Of a DNA stretch of 64,000 nt, positions 18,301-25,775 are shown piece after piece (positions within the stretch are counted from its first letter, which is position 1; each line of letters opens with the position of its first letter). The notes below the pieces were generated by a model, which saw only the letters and a list, made by a program, of their open reading frames with translations, searched no databases and was not told the origin of the DNA. The DNA is from Vagococcus salmoninarum (GTDB lineage Bacteria; Bacillota; Bacilli; Lactobacillales; Vagococcaceae): contig NZ_NGJU01000011.1 in the NCBI RefSeq assembly GCF_003987495.1, forward strand, positions 50,263 through 114,262. Reading direction: 5' to 3'. The position numbers were made by a program, and so were the translations under genes.

Positions 18301-19288
18301 GACGGCCATTCACTTGGGCCCCATTGGTCACATCTAAAATTTTTGCCGTCAACATCCCACGACTTGTGCTTGTATCTGTCACGCTACTAACTAAGTTACT
18401 ACTTCCCCCTGTAAAAGCAATTCGTCCTTGTGGTAAATTAAAGATATTTTGAGTGCCAATACTACTGCCAAAACTAAGGCTTTCTAAATTTAGCGTCCAA
18501 CTTGCACTATTAGATGTTGATGAGTTGATTCTCGAACCGCTCCCCCGACCGGCTAAAATCAAATTATTAAAAGTTAAACTCTGGGGAGCGTTAACATTTC
18601 CTAAGATTAAAGTCCGGTTATCTAAGTCTAGTTGATAACCATGTCCGTTTATTCTTAAACTGCGTGTGACGTTGGTGGGGCTCGAAGTAGCCCGGATATT
18701 ATCAGTTAAATTTATTTCTGAAACACTGCTATTAGCAAGAGCGGCATTAAACTGAGGCCAAGTGCTGACATTCGTTACTAATCTAGGAGTGATTGCCCGG
18801 ACCGTTCTTAAAGCGTCTATTTCTTGAACAGACACTAAAACCTCTTCTGTCAAAATTTGTGGATTATTGATTAGTGTTTTAAAAAGGTAATCGCCGGAAG
18901 AATCACTTTTGAATTTAACGTAGAGGCTTGAATTGTAAGTTTCTGATTCTTCATCTAACATTTTTCGCTTATTCGTTGTAATAATCAATTGTTGGCTACT
19001 TGCTTCAAAAACTACTTCTAGCTGGGGATCTGACTCTTCGCTAATTCCTATAAATTCAGTCTCAGCTGGAAACTGCAACCTTACTTGATCAGCGATTGTC
19101 GAACTAATTTGTAGACCTAACTGGGCAGTCTTGCCAACTTCAACAGCTTCTAGTTGAGTTAAATACACAGTTTCTTCCTGATTGCTACTACCTAAAATTA
19201 CATGATTGACCTTTTGACTCGAATAGCCGACTAATAAGCCGACACTGAGTACCAACCCTAAAACAACCAGTCCTATTTTATTATTCAT
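15392..19288 (-). CDS. Giant WxL-domain surface protein with beta-helix region (locus B)
   Basis: About 1298 residues. A signal peptide or membrane segment (residues 5-25) precedes an N-terminal Ig-like part. A long Asn/Ser/Gly-rich region (about 170-700) has the repeating short strands of a pectate-lyase-like right-handed beta helix, common in adhesins. Ig-like segments follow, then a DUF11-type repeat (about 1010-1110, LTYSITIENSDDDN...DTLPLGVDF). The C-terminal WxL domain carries W-S-V in the middle and ends IRWTLRDTIE. WxL domains bind peptidoglycan non-covalently. GTG 19291 or ATG 19288 both fit AAAGGGAA. It is a paralogue of the protein at 25776-29780, with the same domain order and C-terminus. 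Confidence 0.88.
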   Translation of the reverse strand: MNNKIGLVVLGLVLSVGLLVGYSSQKVNHVILGSSNQEETVYLTQLEAVEVGKTAQLGLQISSTIADQVRLQFPAETEFIGISEESDPQLEVVFEASSQQLIITTNKRKMLDEESETYNSSLYVKFKSDSSGDYLFKTLINNPQILTEEVLVSVQEIDALRTVRAITPRLVTNVSTWPQFNAALANSSVSEINLTDNIRATSSPTNVTRSLRINGHGYQLDLDNRTLILGNVNAPQSLTFNNLILAGRGSGSRINSSTSNSASWTLNLESLSFGSSIGTQNIFNLPQGRIAFTGGSSNLVSSVTDTSTSRGMLTAKILDVTNGAQVNGRLGGGFFFSNVSGTETTIDQGGQLVIHSETGLLFNQTNPSSFSVDGQNSLLQGTGNRQSAGDNGTLVSMIGPNSRIEVNNGGKIDIFATGTPAMLLNSQNGRFSVSNGSSLNLTSSGGANDRAATLRFRVNGGQTFLAESNSKINIRKIRGGTANSAAATAPAVRMRNPNNRFIVNSGGKVSVYNQGSGQPQNPGGVNRNQGILYTEGDNSQFELSGEGSVVEIDADFGAAIDTHNQTASISANEGTTFIARGRTASEGSGIFNTSRSTIALDKVRFFDFRNERPGGGNIFNVSGGSRLESVNSNLSVWRKGSHLDGDPDHDWPLFSYALSGTNFNQVEESDDNNFTEVYSQGGLGATAFARMSGNNAPPVIDELRQPTNADKFVFGHATVPVGTEGGRDAWTDEVFVKVKITKKSGETEEIIAPTYGMNNNNPGLVVYDEEPRAGLFKGATDEEGFLQRGDVIQVTKAWRGELAEDSERNVFSRPEDLQAPERIVEDVTPPASLVLATPEVTNGTKQLEGTIDLFDERDQEELEMLKLFIKVNQEFLRDEQGELVSQIITTESSPSSSTKKNWLINLPRYFDLSEEIVEIYAKDLTELKRDPTSGELLVTNPPATYTIEPDGVPGNLSVSAVNYEAYQGYHDALLEERFQSAPSLEIEDVLPSPPVVTKTVSSDTTDGQGQEVSQVGSQLTYSITIENSDDDNSRKVLRKTIFEDTLPLGVDFSLETSDLRINDALVHQERVDYDEESRLLTIELGELEPGDVQTIVFKASVNREAVGTVIENQALGIGETPRETPFIPGPLNPDSTYETVQGEGRVSNPGGEVGGLLILESAPKLVDFGSHLITDYHQQVGVNQQDISEPLVVDDTRKGGGTWSVTAQVVMEMTNGLDVKKGSLKYLYKDQLLTLGSSAQEIYQAAENNPEKRHVITDSWGREVTAEGLKFQLEAVDIPRTEGFYQGVIRWTLRDTIE

Positions 19289-19407
19289 CACTTTATTCCC
19301 TTTCTTGTTATTAGTGCCTTCTCAACCTAGCCAAAAGCACCATTCCCTTTCGTTCATTTTTCAAACCTATTAAAAATCAGATAATTTCGGAGTTATTGTA
19401 GCATTTC

Positions 19408-19436
19408 ACTTCTCTTTTCTCCATAATAACGCCTTG
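19408..19436 (-). promoter_or_regulatory. Extended -10 promoter of WxL locus B
   Basis: On the minus strand, TGC-TACAAT forms an extended -10 about 100 bases upstream of the giant WxL gene and after the terminator of the preceding gene. No good -35 is visible, which is acceptable for an extended -10 promoter. Coordinates are approximate. Confidence 0.4.
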
Positions 19437-19454
19437 TTTTTTTAAAATAAACGC

Positions 19455-19481
19455 AAAAAAAGAGCTTCATTGAAAGCTCTC
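19455..19481 (-). terminator. Terminator after the recombinase-like gene (end of locus A)
   Basis: On the minus strand AGAGCTT pairs with AAGCTCT around TCAATG, followed by a seven-base T-run. It separates the recombinase-like gene at 19516-20034 from the giant WxL gene of locus B. Confidence 0.85.
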
Positions 19482-19515
19482 TTGGCACCGGTCCTTTATG
19501 ACCTACTCATTTAAT

Positions 19516-20034
19516 TTACGTATCCTCTTTTGAGGCATATTTGTGAACTGTTCCAATCGAGACACCACAGATTTCAGCAATTTCCCGTATACTCCGCTCT
19601 TGGTTTAAAGACAAATAACGAATTTGTTGAATAATGTCTTGGCTCACTTTTGGTCGTCCATAACGAATCCCTTTTTTCTTAGCTTCTTCGATGCCATCTA
19701 AGGTTCGATCACTCATAATTTCTTTTTCATTTCTTGCATAATTCAGTAGCATGCGATTGAAATTTTCATCAGATAACTCGCTACCAAAATTTTTCTCTAA
19801 AAATTTAATCTCTTTTTCTTGTTGTTTTAGTGCCTCTAAGGCTGGTAACATTTGAACTAATTGCAGACCGATATCTTCAACATTTTTGATGATGATTTCT
19901 TGCTTTTGATGCATCATAACAAATTCTAAAAATGATTTCGGTGTTAGTTTTTCAACTCCCGCATAATAGACTTCGTCACAGTAATTTTTCAAATAATTAA
20001 TATGTTCTCGCTTAACTGTATACCCGACTTTCAT
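19516..20034 (-). CDS. Degenerate serine-recombinase-like HTH protein, probable regulator of WxL locus B
   Basis: A 172-residue protein with the layout of small serine resolvases: an N-terminal GYTVKREH segment where active enzymes have GYARVST, a middle matching the long E helix (RNEKEIMSDRTLDGIEEAKKKG), a GRPK junction, and a C-terminal Hin-type helix-turn-helix (SIREIAEICGVSIGTVHKYA). The catalytic serine is replaced by Arg and the paired arginine is absent, so strand cleavage is not expected. It follows the locus-A DUF916 gene by 23 bases with a GAGGTGA site and precedes the giant WxL gene of locus B. A similar gene holds the same place ahead of locus A. A DNA-binding regulatory role is inferred. 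Confidence 0.75.
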   Translation of the reverse strand: MKVGYTVKREHINYLKNYCDEVYYAGVEKLTPKSFLEFVMMHQKQEIIIKNVEDIGLQLVQMLPALEALKQQEKEIKFLEKNFGSELSDENFNRMLLNYARNEKEIMSDRTLDGIEEAKKKGIRYGRPKVSQDIIQQIRYLSLNQERSIREIAEICGVSIGTVHKYASKEDT

Positions 20035-20057
20035 AGAATCGCTTCACCTCATTTACT

Positions 20058-21071
20058 TTAATTCTTTTTATACAGTCTGATTGCTACAAATAAAACACCA
20101 GTCCCGCTGATTAAAGTTAAAATAATGGCAACTACCCAAAACAAACTGTTTTTTCCAGGTTCATCGTCTTCTAGTACTTGATTGCCCAGTGCTTGATCTT
20201 GCTCCAAAACTTCAAACTCATTTTCCCAGCGCCACTCTTGTTTGCCAGCTTGAGCTGTCGTTCTAGTAATATATTTTCCAGGAGCTTCTTTGGGAAATTC
20301 AACCGTGTAATCCATGACTGACATTGGGGCCATTTTAATTTTATCTGAGACTTTTTCAACTAAAACTTCCTTTGCATCTAATGCGGTTATAATTGTAGAT
20401 AATTTTAAATCCTTAACAATTTCTTGGGTATCGTTCGTTATTTCTAGAGTTACTTGACTTCCACGTGATGTCACCTGATAGTCACTTTTAACAGAATTTA
20501 AGTCATAAGCTAGTTTCTTTTTATCTTCTCTTAAAGAAACAGAAAACGCGTAAGCATACTTATTTTGAACTGAAACGGCTTCTTTACTTACTATATTTTT
20601 AGTAACTTTTTCTAATTGAATCCCACCTAATATAACTCCTTCAAAGGATTTTTCCGGAACAACTAATTGAAACTCTAATTCTTTAACTTCACCTTTTTTT
20701 AAAGTTACTTCTGTCGGACCTGTCAATATATCATTTAGCTTAATAGCTAAGCCTTTCGTATTTTTCAAATTAGAGGGGCCATAGTCAATAACCCCTGTAC
20801 CAGTCGTTTTACTATCATTGATACTAACTTTCACAGTGATACTTTCCGAACTTTCATTTCTAACTTCGGTTATTAAGGTCTGCTTGTCTTTAGGTTTAAC
20901 TAATAAATCAAAATAAGACCCTTCTGTCAGTTGATTTTTCGGTATTTGATTGTAGTAAGAAAAGCCAATCCCTTCTTCTGCCTGAACTTTTGTCGTTAGA
21001 CTCAGAACGGAACAACAACTAATGACGCTAAATAGCATGATTAACTTGATTTTTTTGACTAATATTTTCAT
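20058..21071 (-). CDS. DUF916/DUF3324 WxL-associated membrane protein (locus A, second copy)
   Basis: This 337-residue protein has a signal peptide, a DUF916 domain (GIGFSYYNQIPKNQL, SINDSKTTGTG, GVILGGIQL), a DUF3324 domain and a C-terminal transmembrane helix (about 310-332) with a short cytoplasmic end. It is the closest relative in the window of the protein at 13797-14810, with equal length and near-identical motif spacing. It is expected to sit in the membrane facing outward and to interact with WxL proteins. It lies 16 bases after the signal-peptidase homologue, the same order as in locus B. Its ribosome site (AAGGGGAA) is somewhat far from the ATG. Confidence 0.85.
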   Translation of the reverse strand: MKILVKKIKLIMLFSVISCCSVLSLTTKVQAEEGIGFSYYNQIPKNQLTEGSYFDLLVKPKDKQTLITEVRNESSESITVKVSINDSKTTGTGVIDYGPSNLKNTKGLAIKLNDILTGPTEVTLKKGEVKELEFQLVVPEKSFEGVILGGIQLEKVTKNIVSKEAVSVQNKYAYAFSVSLREDKKKLAYDLNSVKSDYQVTSRGSQVTLEITNDTQEIVKDLKLSTIITALDAKEVLVEKVSDKIKMAPMSVMDYTVEFPKEAPGKYITRTTAQAGKQEWRWENEFEVLEQDQALGNQVLEDDEPGKNSLFWVVAIILTLISGTGVLFVAIRLYKKN

Positions 21072-21087
21072 TGTTTTATTTTTCCCC

Positions 21088-21756
21088 TTATCTAATGTTT
21101 TTTAAGTTAGATAGCGGAAAGAGAACCACTTCTACTTTTCCGACAATATCTTTTTTATGAACAAAGCCATAATCGCGGCTATCCGCGGAACTTTGCCGAT
21201 TGTCTCCCATAACGAAATAGTGATCCTTTGGTACTTTCGATTGACCTGTTAAACTTTTCAAAGTAAAGTCTTCCGTCAATATCCCACCTAATAAGTCATT
21301 TTTACGATTATTTAAATAGCGTTCTGACTTCCCAATCGTATTGATTGATAATTCGTCATTTTTGTAGGATAGCTCATCCCCTGGGATACCTATGACGCGG
21401 CGAACCGTTTTTTCACCATTTTTTTTAGGAACTTTTAAATAGACGACATCAAAATTTTTAATACTAGTGACTTTATTAATACTAAAAACATCATTATTAT
21501 TAACAGTTGGTAGCATTGAATAACCGGTCATTTTACCAAAAGTTGTAGTTAAAAAGATTGAAATTGCAATAATGGTTAAACAAATTGCAAAGGCCGTTGT
21601 TAACATTTTTAATTCTTTAAAGATCTTAACCTTAACCTCTTTTTGAGCTTTTTTCTTTTTACTTCCTTGGCTACGCTTTTTTTTACTTTTTTTAACGGCA
21701 GTATGATTGTTATGACTAGTTCGTTTTTTTCGCTTTTTACGTTTTTCTTTAGTCAT
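21088..21756 (-). CDS. Signal peptidase I homologue with Lys-to-Arg change (locus A)
   Basis: A 222-residue protein with an unusually long Lys/Arg-rich cytoplasmic tail (about residues 1-45), one membrane helix (about 51-73) and a signal peptidase I domain. The nucleophile region is intact (TGYSMLPTV, Ser80), as is GDNRQSSADSRDYGFV. The general-base lysine, normally directly before RVIG, is Arg119 (TVRRVIGIPGDE). Arginine is a poor general base, so activity is doubtful or altered. Family members cleave signal peptides outside the membrane; here a dedicated role for WxL or LPXTG proteins is inferred. It lies between the unknown two-helix protein and the DUF916 gene. Confidence 0.82.
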   Translation of the reverse strand: MTKEKRKKRKKRTSHNNHTAVKKSKKKRSQGSKKKKAQKEVKVKIFKELKMLTTAFAICLTIIAISIFLTTTFGKMTGYSMLPTVNNNDVFSINKVTSIKNFDVVYLKVPKKNGEKTVRRVIGIPGDELSYKNDELSINTIGKSERYLNNRKNDLLGGILTEDFTLKSLTGQSKVPKDHYFVMGDNRQSSADSRDYGFVHKKDIVGKVEVVLFPLSNLKNIR

Positions 21757-21772
21757 CTGTCTTCACCTAACC

Positions 21773-22444
21773 TTATTTTTTCTCACTTAAAGAAGCTTCA
21801 TTAATTTTATAAAAATCTAAGAGGGCTTTTTGGGCCTTTTGGACTCGGACAATATCATCCATATAGTCTTTCATTAATTCGGCTTTCGTTGCTAACTCTT
21901 GATAATTTTGGGAAGATAAGTTAACACCAAATTGGCCCATTCTTGCGTAGTAGCGATTTAAAAGATGTTGACCTTCCTCTGAGGCCCGGTCATTTCCTTT
22001 TTTAGCTGAGAAACTGGCCATGCGAACTGCTAAAGTATGAATGTTTTCACTTAGCTGTTTTTCTTCACCCTCATCTTTTGACACTTTAATTAGTTGCGCT
22101 TCCGCCTGCTCAATCAAATAATAACCACTAACAATATTGTTTGTATCAACTTCAGTCATATTAGTCATTTGATAAAACTTAGTATAGCCACCGACTGCTA
22201 CTGAAATAATTAACAATAGTAAGAACAAGCTAAACCCTTTCCGACTACTACTCTGCTGCTCATCCAAAGCCTTCAGATCCCGGCGCCACTTTCGTTGACT
22301 GCGACGTTTTTTAGGTTTATTCCCTTTGACTATTTTCAGTTGACCTTTCGTACGAAGAAAAGACGTAAAAAAGATAAAAAACATGATAACTGAAAGAATT
22401 GCCAATGAGGCTGAGATTAAAATCACCCATTCAATTAGTAACAT
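21773..22444 (-). CDS. Unknown two-helix membrane protein of the WxL locus
   Basis: I do not recognise a family. The 223 residues start with a hydrophobic helix (about 4-31), continue into a strongly basic cytoplasmic loop (KPKKRRSQRKWRRDLK), a second helix (about 70-90), and end with an approximately 130-residue extracellular, mostly helical domain rich in Glu, Lys, Ala and Gln without cysteines. The gene lies between a DUF916 gene (25 bases) and the signal-peptidase homologue (16 bases) and has a GAGGCGG ribosome site. Its place suggests a part in assembling or anchoring the surface complex. Locus B has no counterpart. Confidence 0.7.
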   Translation of the reverse strand: MLLIEWVILISASLAILSVIMFFIFFTSFLRTKGQLKIVKGNKPKKRRSQRKWRRDLKALDEQQSSSRKGFSLFLLLLIISVAVGGYTKFYQMTNMTEVDTNNIVSGYYLIEQAEAQLIKVSKDEGEEKQLSENIHTLAVRMASFSAKKGNDRASEEGQHLLNRYYARMGQFGVNLSSQNYQELATKAELMKDYMDDIVRVQKAQKALLDFYKINEASLSEKK

Positions 22445-22469
22445 TTTTACCGCCTCGCTTTTCTATAGA

Positions 22470-23555
22470 TTATCTTGTTTTTTTTCTGCTTTTACTACTA
22501 CTTTTACTGCTGTTTTTAGTATTCCGTTTGCTTGTTTTCTTCTTATTAAGACTTTTCCTTACAAAATAAATACCGGCTATTACGAACACTAAAGCCGAAA
22601 CAATTACTGCAATTAGCTTCCAGTCTAAACCACGTTCTTGAACTAAATTCACATCTTGTTGGTTAAACTTATCTGCTTGTTCTTTCGTAATGGTAAAATC
22701 ACTGTCCCACTTCCATTCTTCGCCATGGGCACTTGCTAAAACATGAGCTGTGTATTTACCAGCTAACATTTTTTCACCACCAAAACTAACTGGGTAAGAC
22801 ATCACCGTATTCGGCGCCATCTCCATGTTATTCTTTTTGCTTTCAAACAAGACATCTTCTTTGCCTTCATTAGTAATTTCAATATCTAGCATTAAACCGT
22901 TAACTTTCATCGCTACCACATTAGCAAAATCTAAAAAGACAGCATTTCGAAAGTTAGCTTGCTCGGGATAAACTTTTTGTAAGTCGATCTGAGGTTTTAG
23001 TTCCGTCTCATCCATTTGTAGCGTTATTCCAAATAAATAGGCAACTTTGTTAATAATCGTTGTTGAGGTTACTTCTTCTTTACCTTCATCTTTTTCAATC
23101 ATTTGTAGGCCACCAGTAACGATTCCTTCATAAGGAACTTTAGGCATTTTGATTGTCATTTCAATGTCTTTTTCACTATTTTTAGCTATTTGAATTTCTT
23201 TAGGAACTTCAATTAAATCAGTAATGTCATACGCCATGCTTTTATCAGCTTTAAAATCATTTGGCCCATACTCAAGTCCGCCATTACTATTAGTACGTGC
23301 GCCATTTAACGATAATAAAACGGTGATATCTTGATTACTCGTATTTCTAATTGTGGCTGTTGCTATTTGTTCTTGCCCTGGATTCATTTTTAAGTTCAAG
23401 GCTCCACCGCTGCCAATCTGATTCGTTGGGTGGTTAATCTTGTATGAAAATCCAACTTGCTTAATTTTACTTTCCGTTTCATCTGCCAAGCTCTTAGTTG
23501 GTAATAAACAAAATAAGCTTAATAATAATACAACTTTCAGAATTCTTTTCTTCAT
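22470..23555 (-). CDS. DUF916/DUF3324 WxL-associated membrane protein (locus A, first copy)
   Basis: A 361-residue protein with a signal peptide, DUF916 (about 30-160: VGFSYKINHPTNQIG, PKVPYEGIVTGGLQM), DUF3324 (about 165-310), a transmembrane helix (about 313-333) and a long basic Lys/Ser/Arg/Asn tail of about 28 residues on the cytoplasmic side. It is more distant from the two other DUF916 proteins here than they are from each other. It follows the major small WxL gene across a strong terminator-like stem-loop, so it is probably made at a lower level than the WxL proteins. AAAGGAG precedes its start. Confidence 0.85.
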   Translation of the reverse strand: MKKRILKVVLLLSLFCLLPTKSLADETESKIKQVGFSYKINHPTNQIGSGGALNLKMNPGQEQIATATIRNTSNQDITVLLSLNGARTNSNGGLEYGPNDFKADKSMAYDITDLIEVPKEIQIAKNSEKDIEMTIKMPKVPYEGIVTGGLQMIEKDEGKEEVTSTTIINKVAYLFGITLQMDETELKPQIDLQKVYPEQANFRNAVFLDFANVVAMKVNGLMLDIEITNEGKEDVLFESKKNNMEMAPNTVMSYPVSFGGEKMLAGKYTAHVLASAHGEEWKWDSDFTITKEQADKFNQQDVNLVQERGLDWKLIAVIVSALVFVIAGIYFVRKSLNKKKTSKRNTKNSSKSSSKSRKKTR

Positions 23556-23573
23556 AACTAGCTCCTTTTTAAA

Positions 23574-23612
23574 AATTAAGGCGCTAAAAGAGTTTCTTTT
23601 AGCGCCTTGATT
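23574..23612 (-). terminator. Strong intra-operon stem-loop after a small WxL gene
   Basis: AAGGCGCTAAAAGA pairs with TCTTTTAGCGCCTT around a 3-base loop, followed on the minus strand by AATTTTT. It probably ends most transcripts after the two small WxL genes and lets some read through. Confidence 0.8.
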
Positions 23613-23645
23613 ATGTTTTAAGTCCTATCGATACTTTACTGTTTC

Positions 23646-24467
23646 TTATAATTCAGCAATTGTCCAAAGGATTGTTGCTTGGTAAGCATCACCAATTTTT
23701 AATGGTGTGTTTGCTGGCACGTCTAATTTAACTGACTCTGCCATTGTTGGTTGTGTAATTACTCCTGTTGTTCCATCTTCAACAACTTTATCGTCTGCAT
23801 CTAAAGCTGGACGACCGTATTCGATTGTGTATGCTCCCCAACCTTGTTTAGTTGCTGCATCAGCACTTAACATTACGGCTGAATCAACAGCTGCGCCTGT
23901 TGTATCTAAAACAACTGATGATGTTGGTGTTGGTAAGTTTGTTTTATCTGTTTGGTCACTGTTAACAAATGGGTTAGAATATGTTAATTTTGCGCCATCA
24001 AGAACGTCACCAGCTGTGTTTGTGAATGGGCTTGTTACTTTAGCTGATAATTTCCAGCCTTTAATGCCATCACCACGTTGGTCTGTTACTTGCACGAAGT
24101 TACCACGTTTAACTTCATCACCAGCTTTGTTTGTTCCTACTGTTGGTGATGCGAAGTATTCCCCAGCACCTGTTTTAATTTTGTTAGTTGCGCCAAAGTC
24201 TAAGTGTGAAACGAAATCAACACGTAATGTTCCTTTTTTATCGTTGTTGTTTGTTCCTTCTTCTTCTTCAACATCAATTTTTTCATCTGGTTTCTCCGGG
24301 TCAACAACTTCGTTGCCTTCGTTGTTTGAATCATCGTTTTCGATGTATTGGATTGTACCTTTACCGTTAAGTGTTCTTGCTTCTTCTGCTGCTAATGCTG
24401 TTGGTGCTACCGCTCCTAAGACTAATGCACTTAGAACTGCTGCACATGTAAATTTTTGTAATTTCAT
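23646..24467 (-). CDS. Small WxL-domain surface protein
   Basis: A 273-residue secreted protein with a signal peptide ending near ALAAEEA, an acidic linker rich in Asp, Glu and Asn (about 40-75), and a WxL domain over the rest. The domain opens with LRVDFVSHLDFG, has the first motif GWKLSAKV and ends ILWTIAEL. WxL domains bind the cell wall non-covalently. A strong AGGAGGAATT site and the following terminator suggest high expression. It is one of two similar small WxL genes in the locus. The opposite strand also has a long open frame (23707-24486), but this is a composition shadow. Confidence 0.9.
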   Translation of the reverse strand: MKLQKFTCAAVLSALVLGAVAPTALAAEEARTLNGKGTIQYIENDDSNNEGNEVVDPEKPDEKIDVEEEEGTNNNDKKGTLRVDFVSHLDFGATNKIKTGAGEYFASPTVGTNKAGDEVKRGNFVQVTDQRGDGIKGWKLSAKVTSPFTNTAGDVLDGAKLTYSNPFVNSDQTDKTNLPTPTSSVVLDTTGAAVDSAVMLSADAATKQGWGAYTIEYGRPALDADDKVVEDGTTGVITQPTMAESVKLDVPANTPLKIGDAYQATILWTIAEL

Positions 24468-24585
24468 TATGAAATTCCTCCTATAGGTTTTTTATTTATG
24501 TCAATTTGGTGTTCAGCCAAATTAGCATTCCATTTTGTACCGGCCCTTTTAACGTTATTCCCGGTTCGAACAAGTTGACGACTCT

Positions 24586-25392
24586 TTATAATTCGGCGAT
24601 TGTCCAAGTTAATGTCGTTGTATATTTGACCGGATCTTTTAAGGTTGCTCCCGGAACAAACAGCGAGATTGCTTGGTTTTTATACATCGGTTTGTCTTCC
24701 ACCGTGGCATCCGTTAAAGGTTTGCCATCAGCATTCAGAACTGGTGTTAAAGTATTTTCAATCCCTTCAACTGAGCCTGAAGAACCAAATTCAACCGTCC
24801 AAGTCCCTGCCCCTTTGCCTTGTTCAGCAATGGCAATCGGATAAGTCGTTCCGATTTGGGCGATTTTTATCGCATCTTTGACAATCGTTGGTTGATAGTC
24901 TTTACTAAAACTTGAATTCGCCCATTGTTTATCAAAAGATAAGATCGCACCTTTTAACTCTTTGTTTTTGGTTGTCTCATTTCTAAATTGGTGTTCTTGT
25001 CGAACAGATAATTCCCAACCAGCTAATGATCCGCGACTATCTGTGACTTGAATATAGTTGGCTCGGGCTGGGGTTTCGCCTTTAAATAGCTGAGCGTTGG
25101 CGTAATACAATTGGTCTTCTTTAGAAATTGCTTGCGCCCCAAAATTTAATTGTGGCACAAAGTCCAATCTTAAAGGCCCTTCTGTTTTAACGATTTCCCC
25201 ACCTGGCTCCACTTCTTCCCCGGGCTCTTCAGGATCCACAGGTTTCGTGACCCAATCGGCTCCTTCATACTGAATCGAGCCTTTACTAGGTAGTTCGGTT
25301 ACTTTATCGCCAAAGTGTTCTTTTGGTAGACTAACTAACAAGAGCGGCAGAAGTCCAGATACAACTAAGAATTTCGTCTTAATGTTACTCAT
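24586..25392 (-). CDS. Small WxL-domain surface protein
   Basis: A 268-residue secreted protein with an N-terminal signal, a short Pro/Glu/Gly linker (about 48-68) and a WxL domain with LRLDFVPQLNFGAQ, first motif GWELSVRQ and last motif LTWTIAEL. It is homologous to the next gene, with which it shares domain order and C-terminus. Its ATG overlaps the stop of the LPXTG gene (ATGAGTAA), so translation is coupled. The 118 bases to the next WxL gene hold a weak hairpin (AATTTGG / CCAAATT) and nothing else recognisable. Confidence 0.9.
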   Translation of the reverse strand: MSNIKTKFLVVSGLLPLLLVSLPKEHFGDKVTELPSKGSIQYEGADWVTKPVDPEEPGEEVEPGGEIVKTEGPLRLDFVPQLNFGAQAISKEDQLYYANAQLFKGETPARANYIQVTDSRGSLAGWELSVRQEHQFRNETTKNKELKGAILSFDKQWANSSFSKDYQPTIVKDAIKIAQIGTTYPIAIAEQGKGAGTWTVEFGSSGSVEGIENTLTPVLNADGKPLTDATVEDKPMYKNQAISLFVPGATLKDPVKYTTTLTWTIAEL

Positions 25393-25747
25393 AAGACTCC
25401 CTCCTCTCTAAAACAACGACACTACTAGTAATCAATAACGCTCCACCGATTAGAATTGGTAACATTGTTTTTTGACTACCGGTTTGGGGCAGCTTGATGA
25501 TCGGTTCTGGTTTTGGTTCTGGTTTTGGCTTTGGTTTTGGTTCTGGTTTTGGTTTTGGTTCTGGTTTTGGTTTAGGTTTTGGCTTTGGTATATCCGAGCT
25601 ACTTTCTAAATAAAACTCAACTTCACCAGTCTGGCCAGCTTCGCCTTTTTCGTTGGCGTAAACACTACCAATTGGTAGGGCATATGCTAGTACGAAAAAG
25701 GTAACTAGTAAGCATGCCGTTATTAACTGTTTTTTTGACTTAATCAT
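25385..25747 (-). CDS. Small LPXTG-anchored protein with Pro-Lys/Pro-Glu repeats
   Basis: A 120-residue protein: signal peptide (about 1-31), a short stretch of about 22 residues, a (PKPX)n wall-spanning repeat (about 54-83), then the sortase signal LPQTG, a hydrophobic helix and an RRESYE tail. Sortase would cleave at LPQT-G and attach it to peptidoglycan. Small LPXTG proteins of this type occur in WxL loci of enterococci and relatives and may tether the complex covalently. It lies between the giant WxL gene (28 bases) and a small WxL gene (8-base overlap). Confidence 0.88.
   Translation of the reverse strand: MIKSKKQLITACLLVTFFVLAYALPIGSVYANEKGEAGQTGEVEFYLESSSDIPKPKPKPKPEPKPKPEPKPKPKPEPKPEPIIKLPQTGSQKTMLPILIGGALLITSSVVVLERRESYE
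25502..25590. repeat. Hexanucleotide repeat encoding Pro-Lys/Pro-Glu units
   Basis: About fifteen tandem hexamers of the GGTTTTGG/GGTTCTGG type (plus strand) encode alternating PK and PE dipeptides in the LPXTG protein. Loss or gain of whole hexamers would keep the frame and change the wall-spanning length. Confidence 0.8.
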
Positions 25748-25775
25748 TACGAGTTCCCCTCCTTTTACATTCTGT

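Noticed and set aside
19516-20034. Active site-specific recombinase and an invertible switch for the WxL loci
   Set aside because: The catalytic serine and its arginines are missing and I found no pair of inverted crossover sites around the promoters.
23707-24486. Long open frame (259 codons) opposite the small WxL gene
   Set aside because: It mirrors the WxL gene almost exactly, has no ribosome site, and its Ser/Val/Pro-rich product is what the complement of that gene's codon use gives.
25502-25590. Possible CRISPR-like repeat
   Set aside because: The repeats are contiguous hexamers without spacers and encode the Pro-Lys/Pro-Glu stalk of an LPXTG protein in frame.
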